From the NCBI RefSeq assembly GCF_003268885.1, contig NZ_QLSX01000003.1:1-64000 (forward strand): 64,000 nt of DNA, in the 5' to 3' direction. Source of the DNA: Onishia taeanensis (GTDB lineage Bacteria; Pseudomonadota; Gammaproteobacteria; Pseudomonadales; Halomonadaceae). The translations under genes and the position numbers were made by a program. The notes under the pieces were generated by a model. It searched no databases, had not been told where the DNA came from, and saw only the letters and a program-made list of their open reading frames with translations. Shown here piece by piece: positions 33,187 through 43,903 of this stretch. The first letter of the stretch is position 1, and each line of letters begins with the position of its first letter.

Positions 33187-33915
33187 ATGGAATCATCGGT
33201 CGAGTCAGCGGCGGCCAAACTGGATCGACCGGGCACCTGGCGTGGGGTGCGCAAGATGCTGCCCCTCGCCGCCTTTACCGTTGCCTTCGGGCTGGCGTTC
33301 GGCGTGGCGGCCGCTCAGAAGGGGCTGCATGGCTGGGAGGCCATGTTGATGAGCGCGCTGATGTTCTCGGGCCCCTCGCAATTTGCCGTGCTCGAGCTAT
33401 GGGCCTTCCCGCTCCCCCTGCTGGCGCTGGCGCTGACGACCATGGCCATCCATACCCGCCATCTGTTGATGAGCGCGGCCCTGCACCCTTGGCTGCACAG
33501 CCTGCCCAAACGCCAGCAGTTTGCGGCGGTATTTTTCTTGACGGACTCCAGTTGGGCCATGGCGCTGGGTGAATATCAGCGCGGCGAGCGTAACGTGGGC
33601 CTGCTGTTGGGTGGCGGTATCGCCCTGTGGGTGGCCTGGGTGGTGGGCAGCGGTATCGGGTTGATGTTTGGCGGTCGTTTGGCCGAGCCGGAGCGTTATG
33701 GGCTCGACGTGATCATGCTGTGTTTCTTGCTGGTGATCGTCGTCGGTGGCGTTCCGCGGCGTGACATGCTGCTGCCTTGGGGAGCGGCGGCCCTGAGTGC
33801 CTTGCTCGCCTATTACTGGTTACCGCCCTACCTTCACGTGGTGGTGGGGGCCCTGGTGGGCGGCGGCGTTGCTGTGGTCTGCCCTGCCGCTTCGGCTCGC
33901 CGGGCGGCATCATGA
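33187..33915 (+). CDS. azlC: AzlC-family exporter, second copy
   Basis: A 242-residue AzlC protein (LPLAAFTVAFGLAFGVAAAQ, LMFSGPSQFAVLELW, TRHLLMSAALHPWL). AGGAGG precedes ATG 33187. Its stop overlaps the azlD start (ATGA). Distinct in sequence from the azlC at 11503, so it is not a recent duplicate. It is divergent from the TRAP locus and could share the palindrome at 33090 for control. Confidence 0.88.
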   Translation: MESSVESAAAKLDRPGTWRGVRKMLPLAAFTVAFGLAFGVAAAQKGLHGWEAMLMSALMFSGPSQFAVLELWAFPLPLLALALTTMAIHTRHLLMSAALHPWLHSLPKRQQFAAVFFLTDSSWAMALGEYQRGERNVGLLLGGGIALWVAWVVGSGIGLMFGGRLAEPERYGLDVIMLCFLLVIVVGGVPRRDMLLPWGAAALSALLAYYWLPPYLHVVVGALVGGGVAVVCPAASARRAAS

Positions 33916-34247
33916 TGGGTCCCTTTGCAAGCGCGAGCGGTGCGGCCTCGCTGGTGGCGATCATCATGATGATCGGGATTGCGCTGGTGTCGCGCATCGG
34001 TGGGCTCTTGATCATGTCGCGGCTACCCATCGGCCCCAAGGTGCGGCGCTTCGTCGATGCCATGGCAACCTCGGTGCTGATTGCCGTGATCACTCCGATG
34101 ATCGTCGACGGTGATGGCGGCACCCGGATAGCGGCGCTGGCCGCAGGCGCGGTGGCGATCTGGCTGCGAAGCCCGCTGATGGCGATCGCTATGGGAATGG
34201 TCAGCGCCGCCCTGTGGCGCTATGTGATAGCCACGGGGACGGGGTGA
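33912..34247 (+). CDS. azlD: AzlD-family exporter subunit, second copy
   Basis: A 111-residue membrane protein with four helices (SLVAIIMMIGIALVSRIGG, AMATSVLIAVITPMIV). The start ATG 33912 overlaps the azlC stop. It completes the second branched-chain amino-acid exporter of the window. Confidence 0.85.
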   Translation: MMGPFASASGAASLVAIIMMIGIALVSRIGGLLIMSRLPIGPKVRRFVDAMATSVLIAVITPMIVDGDGGTRIAALAAGAVAIWLRSPLMAIAMGMVSAALWRYVIATGTG

Positions 34248-34286
34248 TGAACGGTGCCGGGTGGTCCCGCCAGTCCGCATGCTGGC

Positions 34287-34613
34287 TCAGGCGCTGCGCG
34301 GCCCCAGCAGGATGATCCCCGCGCCGACGAGGCAAAGGGTCGCGCCGATCAGATCCCAGCGATCCGGGGCGCGCTGTTCGACCAGCCACAACCAGACGAG
34401 CGAGGTGGCGATATAGACCCCGCCATAGGCGGCATAGGCCCGCCCGGCGTAGTCGGCATCGGTGAGGCTTAACAGCCAGGCGAACAGCGCCAGGCTGGCC
34501 ATACCCGGCAGCAGCCAGCCGAGCGGCTTGTCGAGGCGCCACCAGGACCAGAAGGCGAAGCAGCCGGCGATCTCGGCCAGGGCCGCGGCCACATAGAGCA
34601 GCGGGGTGGGCAT
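34287..34613 (-). CDS. ynfA: YnfA/UPF0060 family membrane protein
   Basis: A 108-residue protein, the same length as E. coli YnfA, with four helices and family motifs [17 protein letters not shown] and [20 protein letters not shown]. Related to small multidrug-resistance proteins; function uncertain. ATG 34613 chosen, since upstream residues are not conserved. Its end lies 40 bp from the converging azlD end. Confidence 0.92.
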   Translation of the reverse strand: MPTPLLYVAAALAEIAGCFAFWSWWRLDKPLGWLLPGMASLALFAWLLSLTDADYAGRAYAAYGGVYIATSLVWLWLVEQRAPDRWDLIGATLCLVGAGIILLGPRSA

Positions 34614-34726
34614 GCAAGGGCTCCTGCGATGGTTGGGGTGATCATGGGGCAAACGCGCCGGATTCGCGAGATCACGAGATCAAGCGAGCGTGTCTGACGA
34701 GCACGCGAGATAAAGCCGCCAGCCTA

Positions 34727-36022
34727 TCATTGCTGGCAGACGTTGGACGTGCTCTCTCGGGGCAGCGCCAGGGCCAGCAGGGCGCTTGCCAGTACGAGTC
34801 CCGCCGAGACCCACAGACAGGCGGCCAGGCCTTGAACTTGGTAGAGCCAGCCCGACAGCAGGGTGCCGATCAGGCGTCCCATGGCGTTGGCCATGTAGTA
34901 GAAGCCGACATCCATCGATACGCCCTCGGCGCGGGCATAGCGCACGATCAGGTAGCTGTGCCAGCTCGAGTTGACGGCGAATACCGCGCCGAAGGCCAAC
35001 AGCCCCGCGATCAGCCAGCCGGCGCCCAGGCTGGGGCTCGAGCCGGTATCTGAGCCGGCGCCGAGCGGCAGGAGCGCGAGTATGGCGGGCAGCGCGGCCA
35101 GCGCCAGCGCCCAGCTGGCGGTGATGGCCGCCGGGCTTCCGTGGAAAATGCGAGTCAGGCGCGGCGCCTGGGTCTGCACACCGCCGTAGCCGATGACCCA
35201 CACGGCCATCAGGGTCCCCACGCTCCAGAAGGTCCAGCCGTAAACGTCATACAGAAACACCGGCAGGGCGACCACGAACCAGACATCCCTTGAAGCGAAC
35301 AGCATCAGTCGCGCCGCCGCGAGCACGTTGACCGCCCGTGAGGTCGATAACACCTCGCGGAATCTGGGTTTGGACTTCTGGCGCCCGAGGTCTGCCCGCA
35401 GCCGCCACAGCGATAGCGCCAGCACCCCTACCAGCAGGACCCACAGCGCGAGGATCGCGCCGCGAAAGCCGACCAGCGTCAGCAGCAGGCCGCCGAGGAA
35501 GAAGCCGGCGCCCTTCAGGGCGTTCTTGGAGCCGGTGAGCAGCGCCACCCAGCGATACAGCGTGCCCTGAGTGTTCACGTCCGTGCCGGCCGCAACCGTG
35601 CCGGCGCCGTCCTTGGGCAGCAGCACCTTGACCGCGCTCTTGGCGCTCATCTTATTGAGATCCTTGGCGATCCCCGAGAGCGCCTGGGCGGCCATCACCC
35701 AGGCCACGCTGAGCACCGTGCTGGGCACCAGCAGCATGCCGAGTGCCAGAAGCTGCAGGCCAAGCCCCAGGTTCATGGTGCGGTTGAGCCCCAGGCGCGC
35801 CCCCAACCAGCCGCCGACCAGATTGGTGACCACGCCGAAGGCCTCGTAGAACAAGAACAGCAGCGCGACCTCCAGCGGCGAATAGCCCAGCCGGTGGAAG
35901 TGCAGCACCACCAGCATGCGCAGGGCGCCATCGGTCAGGGTGAACGCCCAGTAGTTGCCGGTGACCAGCAGGTACTGGCGTACCTCGAACGGCAAGGCGC
36001 GCAGGCGTGCGGCAAGCGTCAT
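34727..36022 (-). CDS. arsJ: ArsJ organoarsenical-efflux MFS transporter
   Basis: A 431-residue twelve-helix MFS protein matching ArsJ (VTGNYWAFTLTDGALRMLVV, LSGIAKDLNKMSAKSAVK, GSKNALKGAGFFLGG). ArsJ exports 1-arseno-3-phosphoglycerate made from arsenate by the partner GAPDH, giving arsenate resistance. It begins 9 bp after the GAPDH gene, as in known arsJ operons. Last gene of arsC-arsR-gapdh-arsJ. Confidence 0.93.
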   Translation of the reverse strand: MTLAARLRALPFEVRQYLLVTGNYWAFTLTDGALRMLVVLHFHRLGYSPLEVALLFLFYEAFGVVTNLVGGWLGARLGLNRTMNLGLGLQLLALGMLLVPSTVLSVAWVMAAQALSGIAKDLNKMSAKSAVKVLLPKDGAGTVAAGTDVNTQGTLYRWVALLTGSKNALKGAGFFLGGLLLTLVGFRGAILALWVLLVGVLALSLWRLRADLGRQKSKPRFREVLSTSRAVNVLAAARLMLFASRDVWFVVALPVFLYDVYGWTFWSVGTLMAVWVIGYGGVQTQAPRLTRIFHGSPAAITASWALALAALPAILALLPLGAGSDTGSSPSLGAGWLIAGLLAFGAVFAVNSSWHSYLIVRYARAEGVSMDVGFYYMANAMGRLIGTLLSGWLYQVQGLAACLWVSAGLVLASALLALALPRESTSNVCQQ

Positions 36023-36031
36023 GGTGCCTCC

Positions 36032-37060
36032 TCAGGCTCGGCCGACTTTAAGGGCCAGCTCGACGGTGCGGTTGGCGTAGCCCCATTCGTTGTCGTACCA
36101 GGCGTAGAGCTTCAGCTGGGTGTTATTGATCACCAGCGTCGAGGGCGCATCGACGATCGCGCTGCGCGGATCGGTGCGGTAGTCGATGGAGACCAGCGGG
36201 CGCTCCTCATAGCCCAGTATGTCGGCGAGTTCGCCCTCGGCGGCGGCTTTCAGGGCGGCGTTGACCTCCTCGCTGCTGGTCTCGCGCTCGAGCTCGAAGA
36301 CCATGTCGGTGAGCGAGGCGTTGGCCAGCGGCACGCGCACGGCGTGGCCGTTGAGCTTGCCCGTAAGCTCGGGAAAGATCGCGGTGATCGCCTTGGCCGA
36401 TCCGGTGGTGGTGGGAATCAGGCTCATGCTCGAGGCCCGGGAACGGCGCAGGTCGGGTTTCGTTGGCGAACTCGGGGTATCGAGGATCACCTGAGTGTTG
36501 GTGATGTCGTGCACCGTGGTCATCGAACCGTGGCGGATGCCGAAGGTCTCGTGGATCACCTTGACCACCGGCGCCAGGCAATTGGTAGTGCAGCTCGCTG
36601 CGGTGACGATCCGGTGCTTGGCCGGCTCGAAGGCCTGATCGTTGACGCCCATCACCACATTGAGCACGCCGTCTTCCTTGACCGGGGCGGTGACCACCAC
36701 CCGGCCCACGCCTTGGGCGAGGTAGGCGTCGAGCTGGTCGCGGGTCTTCATCACCCCGGAGGCCTCGATCACCACGTCACAGCCGGACCAGTCGCTGTCG
36801 TCGATGGTGGTATGGCGGGAGAAGGGCAGGCGCACGCCGTCGATGATGATGGCATCGTCTTCTGCTTGAAGGCCGGCCCCCGGCGACCAGCGGCCGTGCA
36901 CCGAGTCGAATTCGAGCAAGTGGGCGAAGGTGGCCGCATCGCCGCCCGGATCGTTGACGGCGACGAGCTCGAGGGCCTGGGCGTCGCGCTCGGCCCAGAG
37001 GCGGCGCAACGCCAGGCGACCGATGCGGCCGAGGCCGTTGATGCCGATGCGAAGGGTCAT
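36032..37060 (-). CDS. ArsJ-associated glyceraldehyde-3-phosphate dehydrogenase
   Basis: A 342-residue type I GAPDH: NAD motif [15 protein letters not shown] and catalytic Cys in [14 protein letters not shown]. With arsenate in place of phosphate it makes 1-arseno-3-phosphoglycerate for ArsJ. The segment around [16 protein letters not shown], in the S-loop region before the [15 protein letters not shown] motif, looks about four residues longer than in relatives I know. Its place in the ars operon identifies it as the resistance copy and not the glycolytic one. Confidence 0.92.
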   Translation of the reverse strand: MTLRIGINGLGRIGRLALRRLWAERDAQALELVAVNDPGGDAATFAHLLEFDSVHGRWSPGAGLQAEDDAIIIDGVRLPFSRHTTIDDSDWSGCDVVIEASGVMKTRDQLDAYLAQGVGRVVVTAPVKEDGVLNVVMGVNDQAFEPAKHRIVTAASCTTNCLAPVVKVIHETFGIRHGSMTTVHDITNTQVILDTPSSPTKPDLRRSRASSMSLIPTTTGSAKAITAIFPELTGKLNGHAVRVPLANASLTDMVFELERETSSEEVNAALKAAAEGELADILGYEERPLVSIDYRTDPRSAIVDAPSTLVINNTQLKLYAWYDNEWGYANRTVELALKVGRA

Positions 37061-37120
37061 GGAGGGCTCCTGGTAAAGATCGTCCGAGGGGGAAGAAGGA
37101 TGAGCTGAGGCCGAGGGCGC

Positions 37121-37474
37121 TCAGCAACAACTCGCCTGGCGCACTGGGCGGTTGCCCATGGCGGCCAGGCGTGCGAGCGGCGCCTCGAGCCCTGTCGCGG
37201 CGCCGCGGGCCGCGGCGTCCAGCACCTCGAGGGCCCAGGCCGGCAGCTCGGGCATCAGCCGGTAGTAAACCCACTGCCCCTGGCGTCGATCCTTGACCAG
37301 TCCGCAGTCGCGTAACTGCGCCAAGTGGCGCGAGACCTTTGGCTGTGAGGCCTCCAGGGCATGGGTCATCTCGCAGACGCACAGCTCGCCTTCGGTGTGG
37401 ATCAGCAGCATCAGGGCGAGCCGCGTCTCGTCGCCGAGGCACTTGAACAGTGAGAGGGAGGTCAGTGAGGTCAT
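37121..37474 (-). CDS. arsR: ArsR-family arsenic-responsive repressor
   Basis: A 117-residue winged-helix repressor. Cys32 and Cys34 in ELCVCEM form the arsenite site, as in E. coli ArsR; the third position corresponds to Thr. The recognition helix is QPKVSRHLAQLRDCGLV. A CC pair ends the protein. It is the second gene of the operon, 27 bp after arsC, and probably binds the AT-rich boxes flanking arsC and acr3. Confidence 0.93.
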   Translation of the reverse strand: MTSLTSLSLFKCLGDETRLALMLLIHTEGELCVCEMTHALEASQPKVSRHLAQLRDCGLVKDRRQGQWVYYRLMPELPAWALEVLDAAARGAATGLEAPLARLAAMGNRPVRQASCC

Positions 37475-37501
37475 GGCGTTCCCGGTAGGGTGTCGTTTCC
37501 G

Positions 37502-37912
37502 TCAGCGCGCCTGAACGTGGAGCCACAGTTCCAGGCGGCGACGGATCTCTTGAAGAGTTTGTGGATAGGCGTTGGCCCGGGGGTTGAGCCGCGGGTCGAG
37601 GATATCCCAGAACAGGATCTCGTCGGCCTCGCCGTTCCAGTCGCGGCAGCGTTGTTGCGCCTTCTCGCAGAGGATGATGGCGCTGTCGAAATGCTGACCA
37701 GCGTAGGCCTCTAGGGATTGGCTGGCCAGGCCTGAGGTGTCGATGCCCTGAGCGTTGAGCGCCGCCAGGGCGGCCTGATGCGGCTGGTCGGGCTCGACGC
37801 CAGCACTGAAGGCGTCGAAGCGATCCCCCGCCATGTGGCGGAGCAGGGCCTCGGCCATGATGGAGCGGGCGGAGTTGGCGTTGCACAGGAACAGGACGCG
37901 TGGCTTGGTCAT
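37502..37912 (-). CDS. arsC: Arsenate reductase, thioredoxin-coupled LMW-phosphatase type
   Basis: A 136-residue ArsC of the phosphatase fold. P-loop LCNANSARS contains Cys10; Cys82 and Cys89 in ILCEKAQQRC match by position the redox triad of the S. aureus pI258 enzyme. The general acid is in DILDPRL. It reduces arsenate to arsenite for export by Acr3 across the gap. First gene of the minus-strand operon. Confidence 0.93.
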   Translation of the reverse strand: MTKPRVLFLCNANSARSIMAEALLRHMAGDRFDAFSAGVEPDQPHQAALAALNAQGIDTSGLASQSLEAYAGQHFDSAIILCEKAQQRCRDWNGEADEILFWDILDPRLNPRANAYPQTLQEIRRRLELWLHVQAR

Positions 37913-37932
37913 GCTGGCTTACCTCGAGGGCT

Positions 37933-37959
37933 CAATATATATGAAATACCATATATACC
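37933..37959 (-). promoter_or_regulatory. AT-rich ArsR-type box upstream of arsC
   Basis: The core ATATATGAAATACCATATAT has imperfect dyad symmetry and lies 21 bp upstream of the arsC start. The same pattern recurs, inverted, before acr3. Likely ArsR operator overlapping the promoter. Confidence 0.6.
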
Positions 37960-38024
37960 AACCCGGGATGACGATTCGATGACTGGGGGTGGAAAGGCGT
38001 CGGTGCGATGCCATGCCGCTACCG

Positions 38025-38052
38025 GGTAAATATACATATTTCCATATATACG
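38025..38052 (+). promoter_or_regulatory. AT-rich ArsR-type box upstream of acr3
   Basis: The core ATATACATATTTCCATATAT; its reverse complement aligns well with the box before arsC. Together they would let one ArsR control both divergent arms of the island. Confidence 0.6.
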
Positions 38053-38134
38053 TGCTAGCATATGTCTTGCCGGGGAGCCGGTCCTCTATTGTGACCGCCT
38101 CTTCTTCTGAACCGACATCGGGAGTGATGCACGC

Positions 38135-39151
38135 ATGGGAGTCTTCGAACGCTATCTTTCCCTCTGGGTCGCGTTGGGCATCCTGGCCGGGGTGGGACTC
38201 GGCAACCTCGCCCCGGAAGCCTTCCGGGCGCTGGCCGCGCTGGAGTGGGCGCATGTCAACCTGGTCGTGGCGGTGCTGATCTGGATCATGATCTACCCGA
38301 TGATGATTCAGGTCGACATGGCGGCGATTCGCGACCTCCGCCAGCGCCCGCGGGGCCTGCTGCTGACCCTGGGTGTCAACTGGCTGATCAAGCCCTTCAC
38401 CATGGCCGGCCTGGGGGTGCTGTTCTTCCACCACCTGTTCGCCCCCTTCGTCGACCCTGCCTCGGCCAATGAATACATCGCCGGGATGATCCTGCTGGGG
38501 GTCGCCCCCTGCACGGCGATGGTCTTCATCTGGAGTCAGCTCACTGAGGGCGATCCCAACTACACCCTGGTGCAGGTGTCGGTGAACGACCTGATCATGA
38601 TCTTCGCCTACGCCCCCCTCGCCGCGCTGTTGCTCGGCATGACTGACATCACTGTGCCTTGGCCGACGCTGCTGCTGTCGGTTCTGATGTACATCGTGTT
38701 GCCGTTGCTGGTCGGTGTGCTGACACGGCGCTTGCTGCTGGCGCAGGGAGGCGAGCCGCGCCTCGTGGCCTTCGTGCGGCGCCTCAAGCCCGGTGTGGTG
38801 CTGGGGCTGGTGGGCACGGTGATCCTGCTGTTCGGCTTCCAGGCCGAGACGCTGCTCGCCCGCCCTATGGTGATCGGGTTGATCGCCGTGCCGTTGTTGA
38901 TCCAGACCTATGGCATCTTCGCCTTCGCCTATGCCGCGGCTCACTGGCTGCGCTTGCCCCACGCCATCGCCGCTCCGGCCTGCATGATCGGTACCTCAAA
39001 CTTCTTCGAACTGGCTGTGGCCGTGGCGGTCTCGCTGTTCGGCCTGCATTCCGGGGCGGCCCTGGCCACCGTGGTTGGTGTGCTGGTCGAGGTGCCGGTG
39101 ATGTTGTCGCTGGTCTGGTTCGCCAATCGCACCCGCCACTGGTTCATCTGA
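38135..39151 (+). CDS. acr3: Acr3-family arsenite efflux permease
   Basis: A 338-residue ten-helix permease of the Acr3 type, with the conserved Cys in [15 protein letters not shown] required for As(III) transport and the second-half motif [18 protein letters not shown]. It exports arsenite made by ArsC. ATG 38135. It is transcribed opposite to the arsC operon and is followed by a broken arsH. Confidence 0.94.
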   Translation: MGVFERYLSLWVALGILAGVGLGNLAPEAFRALAALEWAHVNLVVAVLIWIMIYPMMIQVDMAAIRDLRQRPRGLLLTLGVNWLIKPFTMAGLGVLFFHHLFAPFVDPASANEYIAGMILLGVAPCTAMVFIWSQLTEGDPNYTLVQVSVNDLIMIFAYAPLAALLLGMTDITVPWPTLLLSVLMYIVLPLLVGVLTRRLLLAQGGEPRLVAFVRRLKPGVVLGLVGTVILLFGFQAETLLARPMVIGLIAVPLLIQTYGIFAFAYAAAHWLRLPHAIAAPACMIGTSNFFELAVAVAVSLFGLHSGAALATVVGVLVEVPVMLSLVWFANRTRHWFI

Positions 39152-39174
39152 CGGCTTTACGCCGACGACTCTCA

Positions 39175-39345
39175 ATGTCAACGCCACTATCACACCGAGG
39201 CATGGCTATGCACGATTTGCCCAACGTCCATGACGCCCTATTTGCGGCGCCCACGACGGCAAGCGTCTTCGACGCCGCCCCTGGCACACAAAAGCCGCGC
39301 ATCCTGCTGCTGCATGGCTCGCTGCGTGAGCCTTCCTGCTGTCGC
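39175..39345 (+). pseudogene. Truncated arsH (NADPH-dependent FMN reductase) remnant
   Basis: Reading from ATG 39175 (or 39208) gives a typical ArsH start: DLPNVHDALF, then KPRILLLHGSLREPSCCR, matching the flavodoxin-like GSLRERS...SR phosphate loop. Similarity stops about 10 codons later; the frame continues without ArsH features and collides with the end of the convergent GltB-like gene. Most of the usual ~230 residues are missing. The deletion probably joined the ars island to the neighbouring gene. Confidence 0.65.
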
Positions 39346-39376
39346 GGCGCGTCAATCAGCGCGACCACTGAGCGAT

Positions 39377-39420
39377 GCGGCGGATTCGCCGCGCCAATGG
39401 CCGGGGGCGTCTCCCCCCGG
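39377..39420 (-). terminator. Two GC-rich hairpins past the GltB-like gene
   Basis: GCGGCG-GATT-CGCCGC (39377-39392) and CCGGGGG-CGTCTC-CCCCCGG (39401-39420) lie just beyond the stop at 39428. No T-run follows, so they may be weak terminators or mRNA 3' stems. Confidence 0.45.
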
Positions 39421-39427
39421 GCTCTTG

Positions 39428-41086
39428 CTAGACCAGCTTGCTTGTGCGCTTCGTCGCCTCGGCGGCCGGCGGGTGAAAGGTCTCGGCGCTGGCCTCCGCC
39501 CAGTAATGCGCGAACACCTCATGCTCGGGCGGGCCGTTGAGCAGCGCCCCCGGTGGCAGGTAGTTGAACAGCTGATCGAAGGCGCGGATCTCGTGGTCGG
39601 AGACCCGGCGCAGGATGTGCTCGGGGCCGAGCTCGTCGGGCGAGGTCAGGCCGGCGGCGGCCAGCATCTCGGCCATGGCCTTCATGGTGTTGTCGTGGAA
39701 GTGATGGACCCGGGCGCTCTTGTCGGCCACGTCCAGGTGGGCACTGCGCCGCGGGTCCTGGGTGGCCACGCCGCTGGGGCAGCGATCGGTGTGGCAGGCC
39801 CGGGCCTGGATGCAGCCCAGCGCGAACATGTAGCCACGGGCGGCGTTGCACCAGTCGGCGCCCAGGGCGATGGTGCGCGCGATGTCGAAGGCCGAGATCA
39901 GCTTGCCGGCGGCGCCGATCTTGATCGATTCACGCAGGTTGGCGCCGACCAGGGTGTTGTGCACCAACAGCAGCGCCTCGGTGAGCGGCATGCCCATCCG
40001 GTTGATGAATTCCAGCGGTGCCGCCCCGGTGCCGCCCTCGCCGCCGTCGACGACGACGAAGTCCGGGTGCTCGCCGGTGGCGAGCATCGCCTTGACCAGG
40101 CCGAACCATTCCCAGGGATGGCCGATGGCGAGCTTGATGCCGACCGGCTTGCCACCGGAAAGTTCGCGCAGGCGCATGATGAAGGCGATCAGCTCCCGGG
40201 GCGTGGTAAAAGCGGAATGGGAGGAGGGTGAAACCACGTCCTCGCCTTCTGGCACGCCCCGGGTCGAGGCGATCTCGGCGGTAACCTTGGCGCCGGGCAG
40301 AATGCCGCCGTGGCCGGGCTTGGCGCCCTGGCTGAGCTTGATCTCGATCATCTTCACCTCGGGCCGGCATGCACCCTCGATGAAGCGCTCCTCGCTGAAG
40401 TGCCCATCCAGGGTGCGACAGCCGAAATAGCCCGAGCCGATTTCCCATACCAGGTCGCCACCCTGAAGATGGTAGGGCGAAATCGCGCCCTCGCCGGTGT
40501 CGTGGTAGAAGCCGCCCTGAGCGGCGCCCCGGTTCAGGGACTCGATCGCGTTGCCGGAAAGCGAGCCGAAGCTCATCGCCGAGATATTGAACACGCTGGC
40601 GGAATAGGGCTTGGCGCGACCGGCGCCGATCGTCACCCGAAAGTCGTGGCCGTTGACCGGTGCGGGGGCCAGCGACGGGTTGACCCACTCATAGCCCGGC
40701 GCATACATGTCGAGCAGCGAGCCGAAGGGTTTCTTGTCCATGCTGTTCTTGGCGCGCTGATAGACTGCTTCGCGCTGCTCCCGGGAGAAGGGGCGCGGCT
40801 CGGTATCCGCTTGGATGAAGTACTGGCGAATCTCCGGTCCGATCGCCTCGAGGCCATAGCGCAAGTGGGCAAGGATCGGGTAGTTGCGGCTCACCGTGCG
40901 CCGGCGTTGGCGCAGATCAAAGGTGCCTAGCGCCGCCAGGGCGGCGAAGCAAAGCGCCGCCAGGCCCCAAACCGGACTGAGGGCCATCAACCCGAGGCTC
41001 GTGATCAGACCGATGAAGCTGGCGCCGTAGGCGGCGTAGCGGGATAAGCTGCGCCATTCGGTCAGGCGAGCGGGGAGTGAGGGCAT
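39428..41086 (-). CDS. FMN-binding glutamate synthase-family protein (GltB2-like)
   Basis: A 552-residue protein. A hydrophobic N-terminus (about 18-55) precedes the FMN-binding glutamate-synthase domain: AMSFGSLSGNAIESLNRGA, KPGHGGILPGAKV, DFVVVDGGEGGTGAAPLEF and the iron-sulfur-type Cys cluster CIQARACHTDRCPSGVAT. Family members lack the glutaminase domain of true GltB and have uncertain substrates. The N-terminal helices suggest membrane attachment. A repeat-rich leader lies just upstream. Confidence 0.87.
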   Translation of the reverse strand: MPSLPARLTEWRSLSRYAAYGASFIGLITSLGLMALSPVWGLAALCFAALAALGTFDLRQRRRTVSRNYPILAHLRYGLEAIGPEIRQYFIQADTEPRPFSREQREAVYQRAKNSMDKKPFGSLLDMYAPGYEWVNPSLAPAPVNGHDFRVTIGAGRAKPYSASVFNISAMSFGSLSGNAIESLNRGAAQGGFYHDTGEGAISPYHLQGGDLVWEIGSGYFGCRTLDGHFSEERFIEGACRPEVKMIEIKLSQGAKPGHGGILPGAKVTAEIASTRGVPEGEDVVSPSSHSAFTTPRELIAFIMRLRELSGGKPVGIKLAIGHPWEWFGLVKAMLATGEHPDFVVVDGGEGGTGAAPLEFINRMGMPLTEALLLVHNTLVGANLRESIKIGAAGKLISAFDIARTIALGADWCNAARGYMFALGCIQARACHTDRCPSGVATQDPRRSAHLDVADKSARVHHFHDNTMKAMAEMLAAAGLTSPDELGPEHILRRVSDHEIRAFDQLFNYLPPGALLNGPPEHEVFAHYWAEASAETFHPPAAEATKRTSKLV

Positions 41087-41141
41087 GCGATGAGCTCCTG
41101 GGCGGTGTGCGTGGGTGATGTTCGTGGCAATGTTAGTGAGC

Positions 41142-41186
41142 GATGGTAGTTGGGCGATAGATGGTAGTTGGGCTATGTTAGTGGGC
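41142..41186. repeat. Tandem repeat with 14-bp core
   Basis: GATGGTAGTTGGGC occurs at 41142 and again, exactly, at 41160; a degenerate third copy (TATGTTAGTGGGC) follows at 41174. It lies upstream of the GltB-like gene, between it and the LysR gene. Confidence 0.7.
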
Positions 41187-41284
41187 GCCGTTCGGCGGGA
41201 GAAAACTCAAGGTATTGCACGCGGCGACCTGGGCGCTGTCAATGCTGTGGCCCTCGAGGGCGGCGCCGTCGATGCCGCGGCCGA

Positions 41285-42190
41285 CTAGCGGGCCCAGATG
41301 TCGACCAGCGCGTCGCGCACGGCGGCGATGACCGGCTCGTCGCGTCGCTCCTTGAGCCAGGCGAAGCTCAGTGCACAGGGCAGGCGAACTCCATCGGCGA
41401 TCACCAGGCCGCGTTCCTGGCGCTCCTGCAGGGCCAGGGTGTCCCGCGCCAGGGCCAGGCCGACGCCAGCTCGCACCAGGTCGAGCATGCAGGCCTCCTG
41501 GTCGACCTGGGCGACTCGCCGTGGCGTCAGCCCTAGCGGTGCGAGCCGTTCGCTCAGCAGCCGGTGGTGAGCCGAGGCCGTGGGGGTGACGATCCAGGGC
41601 AGGGCGGCGAGGCTCGGCCAGTCGGTCCGGGTTAGTCGCGATGACCAGCCGGCCGGTGCGATGACGTGATAGTCGAAGTGGGTCAGCTCGAGAAGCTCAA
41701 CGGCCGGCGCGCCGTCTTCAATCGGTGGCGGCTGGCCGGGTGGGCCGAGGAAGAAGCCGACGTCTAGCTCGCGGCGCAGCAGGCGCTCTAGAGTGCTGCC
41801 GCTCATGCCGTGATGCAGTTCGGTATCCACCTGCGGGGCACGCTGCATCAACTGATGCATCAAGGCGCCCAGACGAATGAACTCCGGGTCGACGATGGTG
41901 CCGATGCGCAGACGCCCGCGCAGGGTGTCATGCATCGATTGGGCGCTGAGGTCGAAGGCCTGAAGTGACGCCAGTGCGGCCTCGGCGGCCGGCAGCAGAG
42001 CATGGCCATCGGCGCTGAGGGCCAGGCCCTGGGCTTGGCGGTGAAAGAGGTTGAGCCCCAACGCCTCCTGCAGCTGTTTGATCTTGAGACTGACGGCCGG
42101 CTGGGTGAGGTGCAGCGCCTCGGCGGCCCGTGACACGCTGCCCTGGTGGGCCACGGCCACGAAGGCACGCAGCGCCTTTATGTCGCGCAT
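41285..42190 (-). CDS. LysR-type regulator, divergent from dddC/dddA-like genes
   Basis: A 301-residue LysR regulator: HTH at residues 3-60 (LRAFVAVAHQGSVSRAAEALH, AVSLKIKQLQEALG) and an inducer-binding domain of the usual size. It diverges from an aldehyde dehydrogenase/GMC oxidoreductase pair. In the 3-hydroxypropionate pathways of Pseudomonas and Halomonas, LysR proteins next to such genes respond to 3-hydroxypropionate, so the same is inferred here. Confidence 0.85.
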   Translation of the reverse strand: MRDIKALRAFVAVAHQGSVSRAAEALHLTQPAVSLKIKQLQEALGLNLFHRQAQGLALSADGHALLPAAEAALASLQAFDLSAQSMHDTLRGRLRIGTIVDPEFIRLGALMHQLMQRAPQVDTELHHGMSGSTLERLLRRELDVGFFLGPPGQPPPIEDGAPAVELLELTHFDYHVIAPAGWSSRLTRTDWPSLAALPWIVTPTASAHHRLLSERLAPLGLTPRRVAQVDQEACMLDLVRAGVGLALARDTLALQERQERGLVIADGVRLPCALSFAWLKERRDEPVIAAVRDALVDIWAR

Positions 42191-42250
42191 CGGGTCGTTC
42201 TCCTTAGACCTTAGTCCTGGGTCTTGAGCCCCTCATCGGGTAGGTCCAGG

Positions 42251-42270
42251 AATATAAGAAAATATTATAT
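42251..42270. promoter_or_regulatory. AT-rich dyad in the LysR/dddC intergenic gap
   Basis: AATATAAGAAAATATTATAT contains the inverted repeat AATAT...ATATT and stands out in GC-rich surroundings, 60 bp upstream of the LysR start. Candidate LysR-type binding site. Confidence 0.45.
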
Positions 42271-42384
42271 CCCCCTTTTGCCTTTCTCAATTGATTCCCC
42301 GCTCCGGTGCGCTAGGTTTGAGGCTCTGGGTCGGGACTTCTCGGCCAATATGGACACTGCAGTGCAACAAAACAAGAGGCCGAC

Positions 42385-43896
<1,512 letters not shown>

Positions 43897-43903
43897 GGTC
43901 GCT

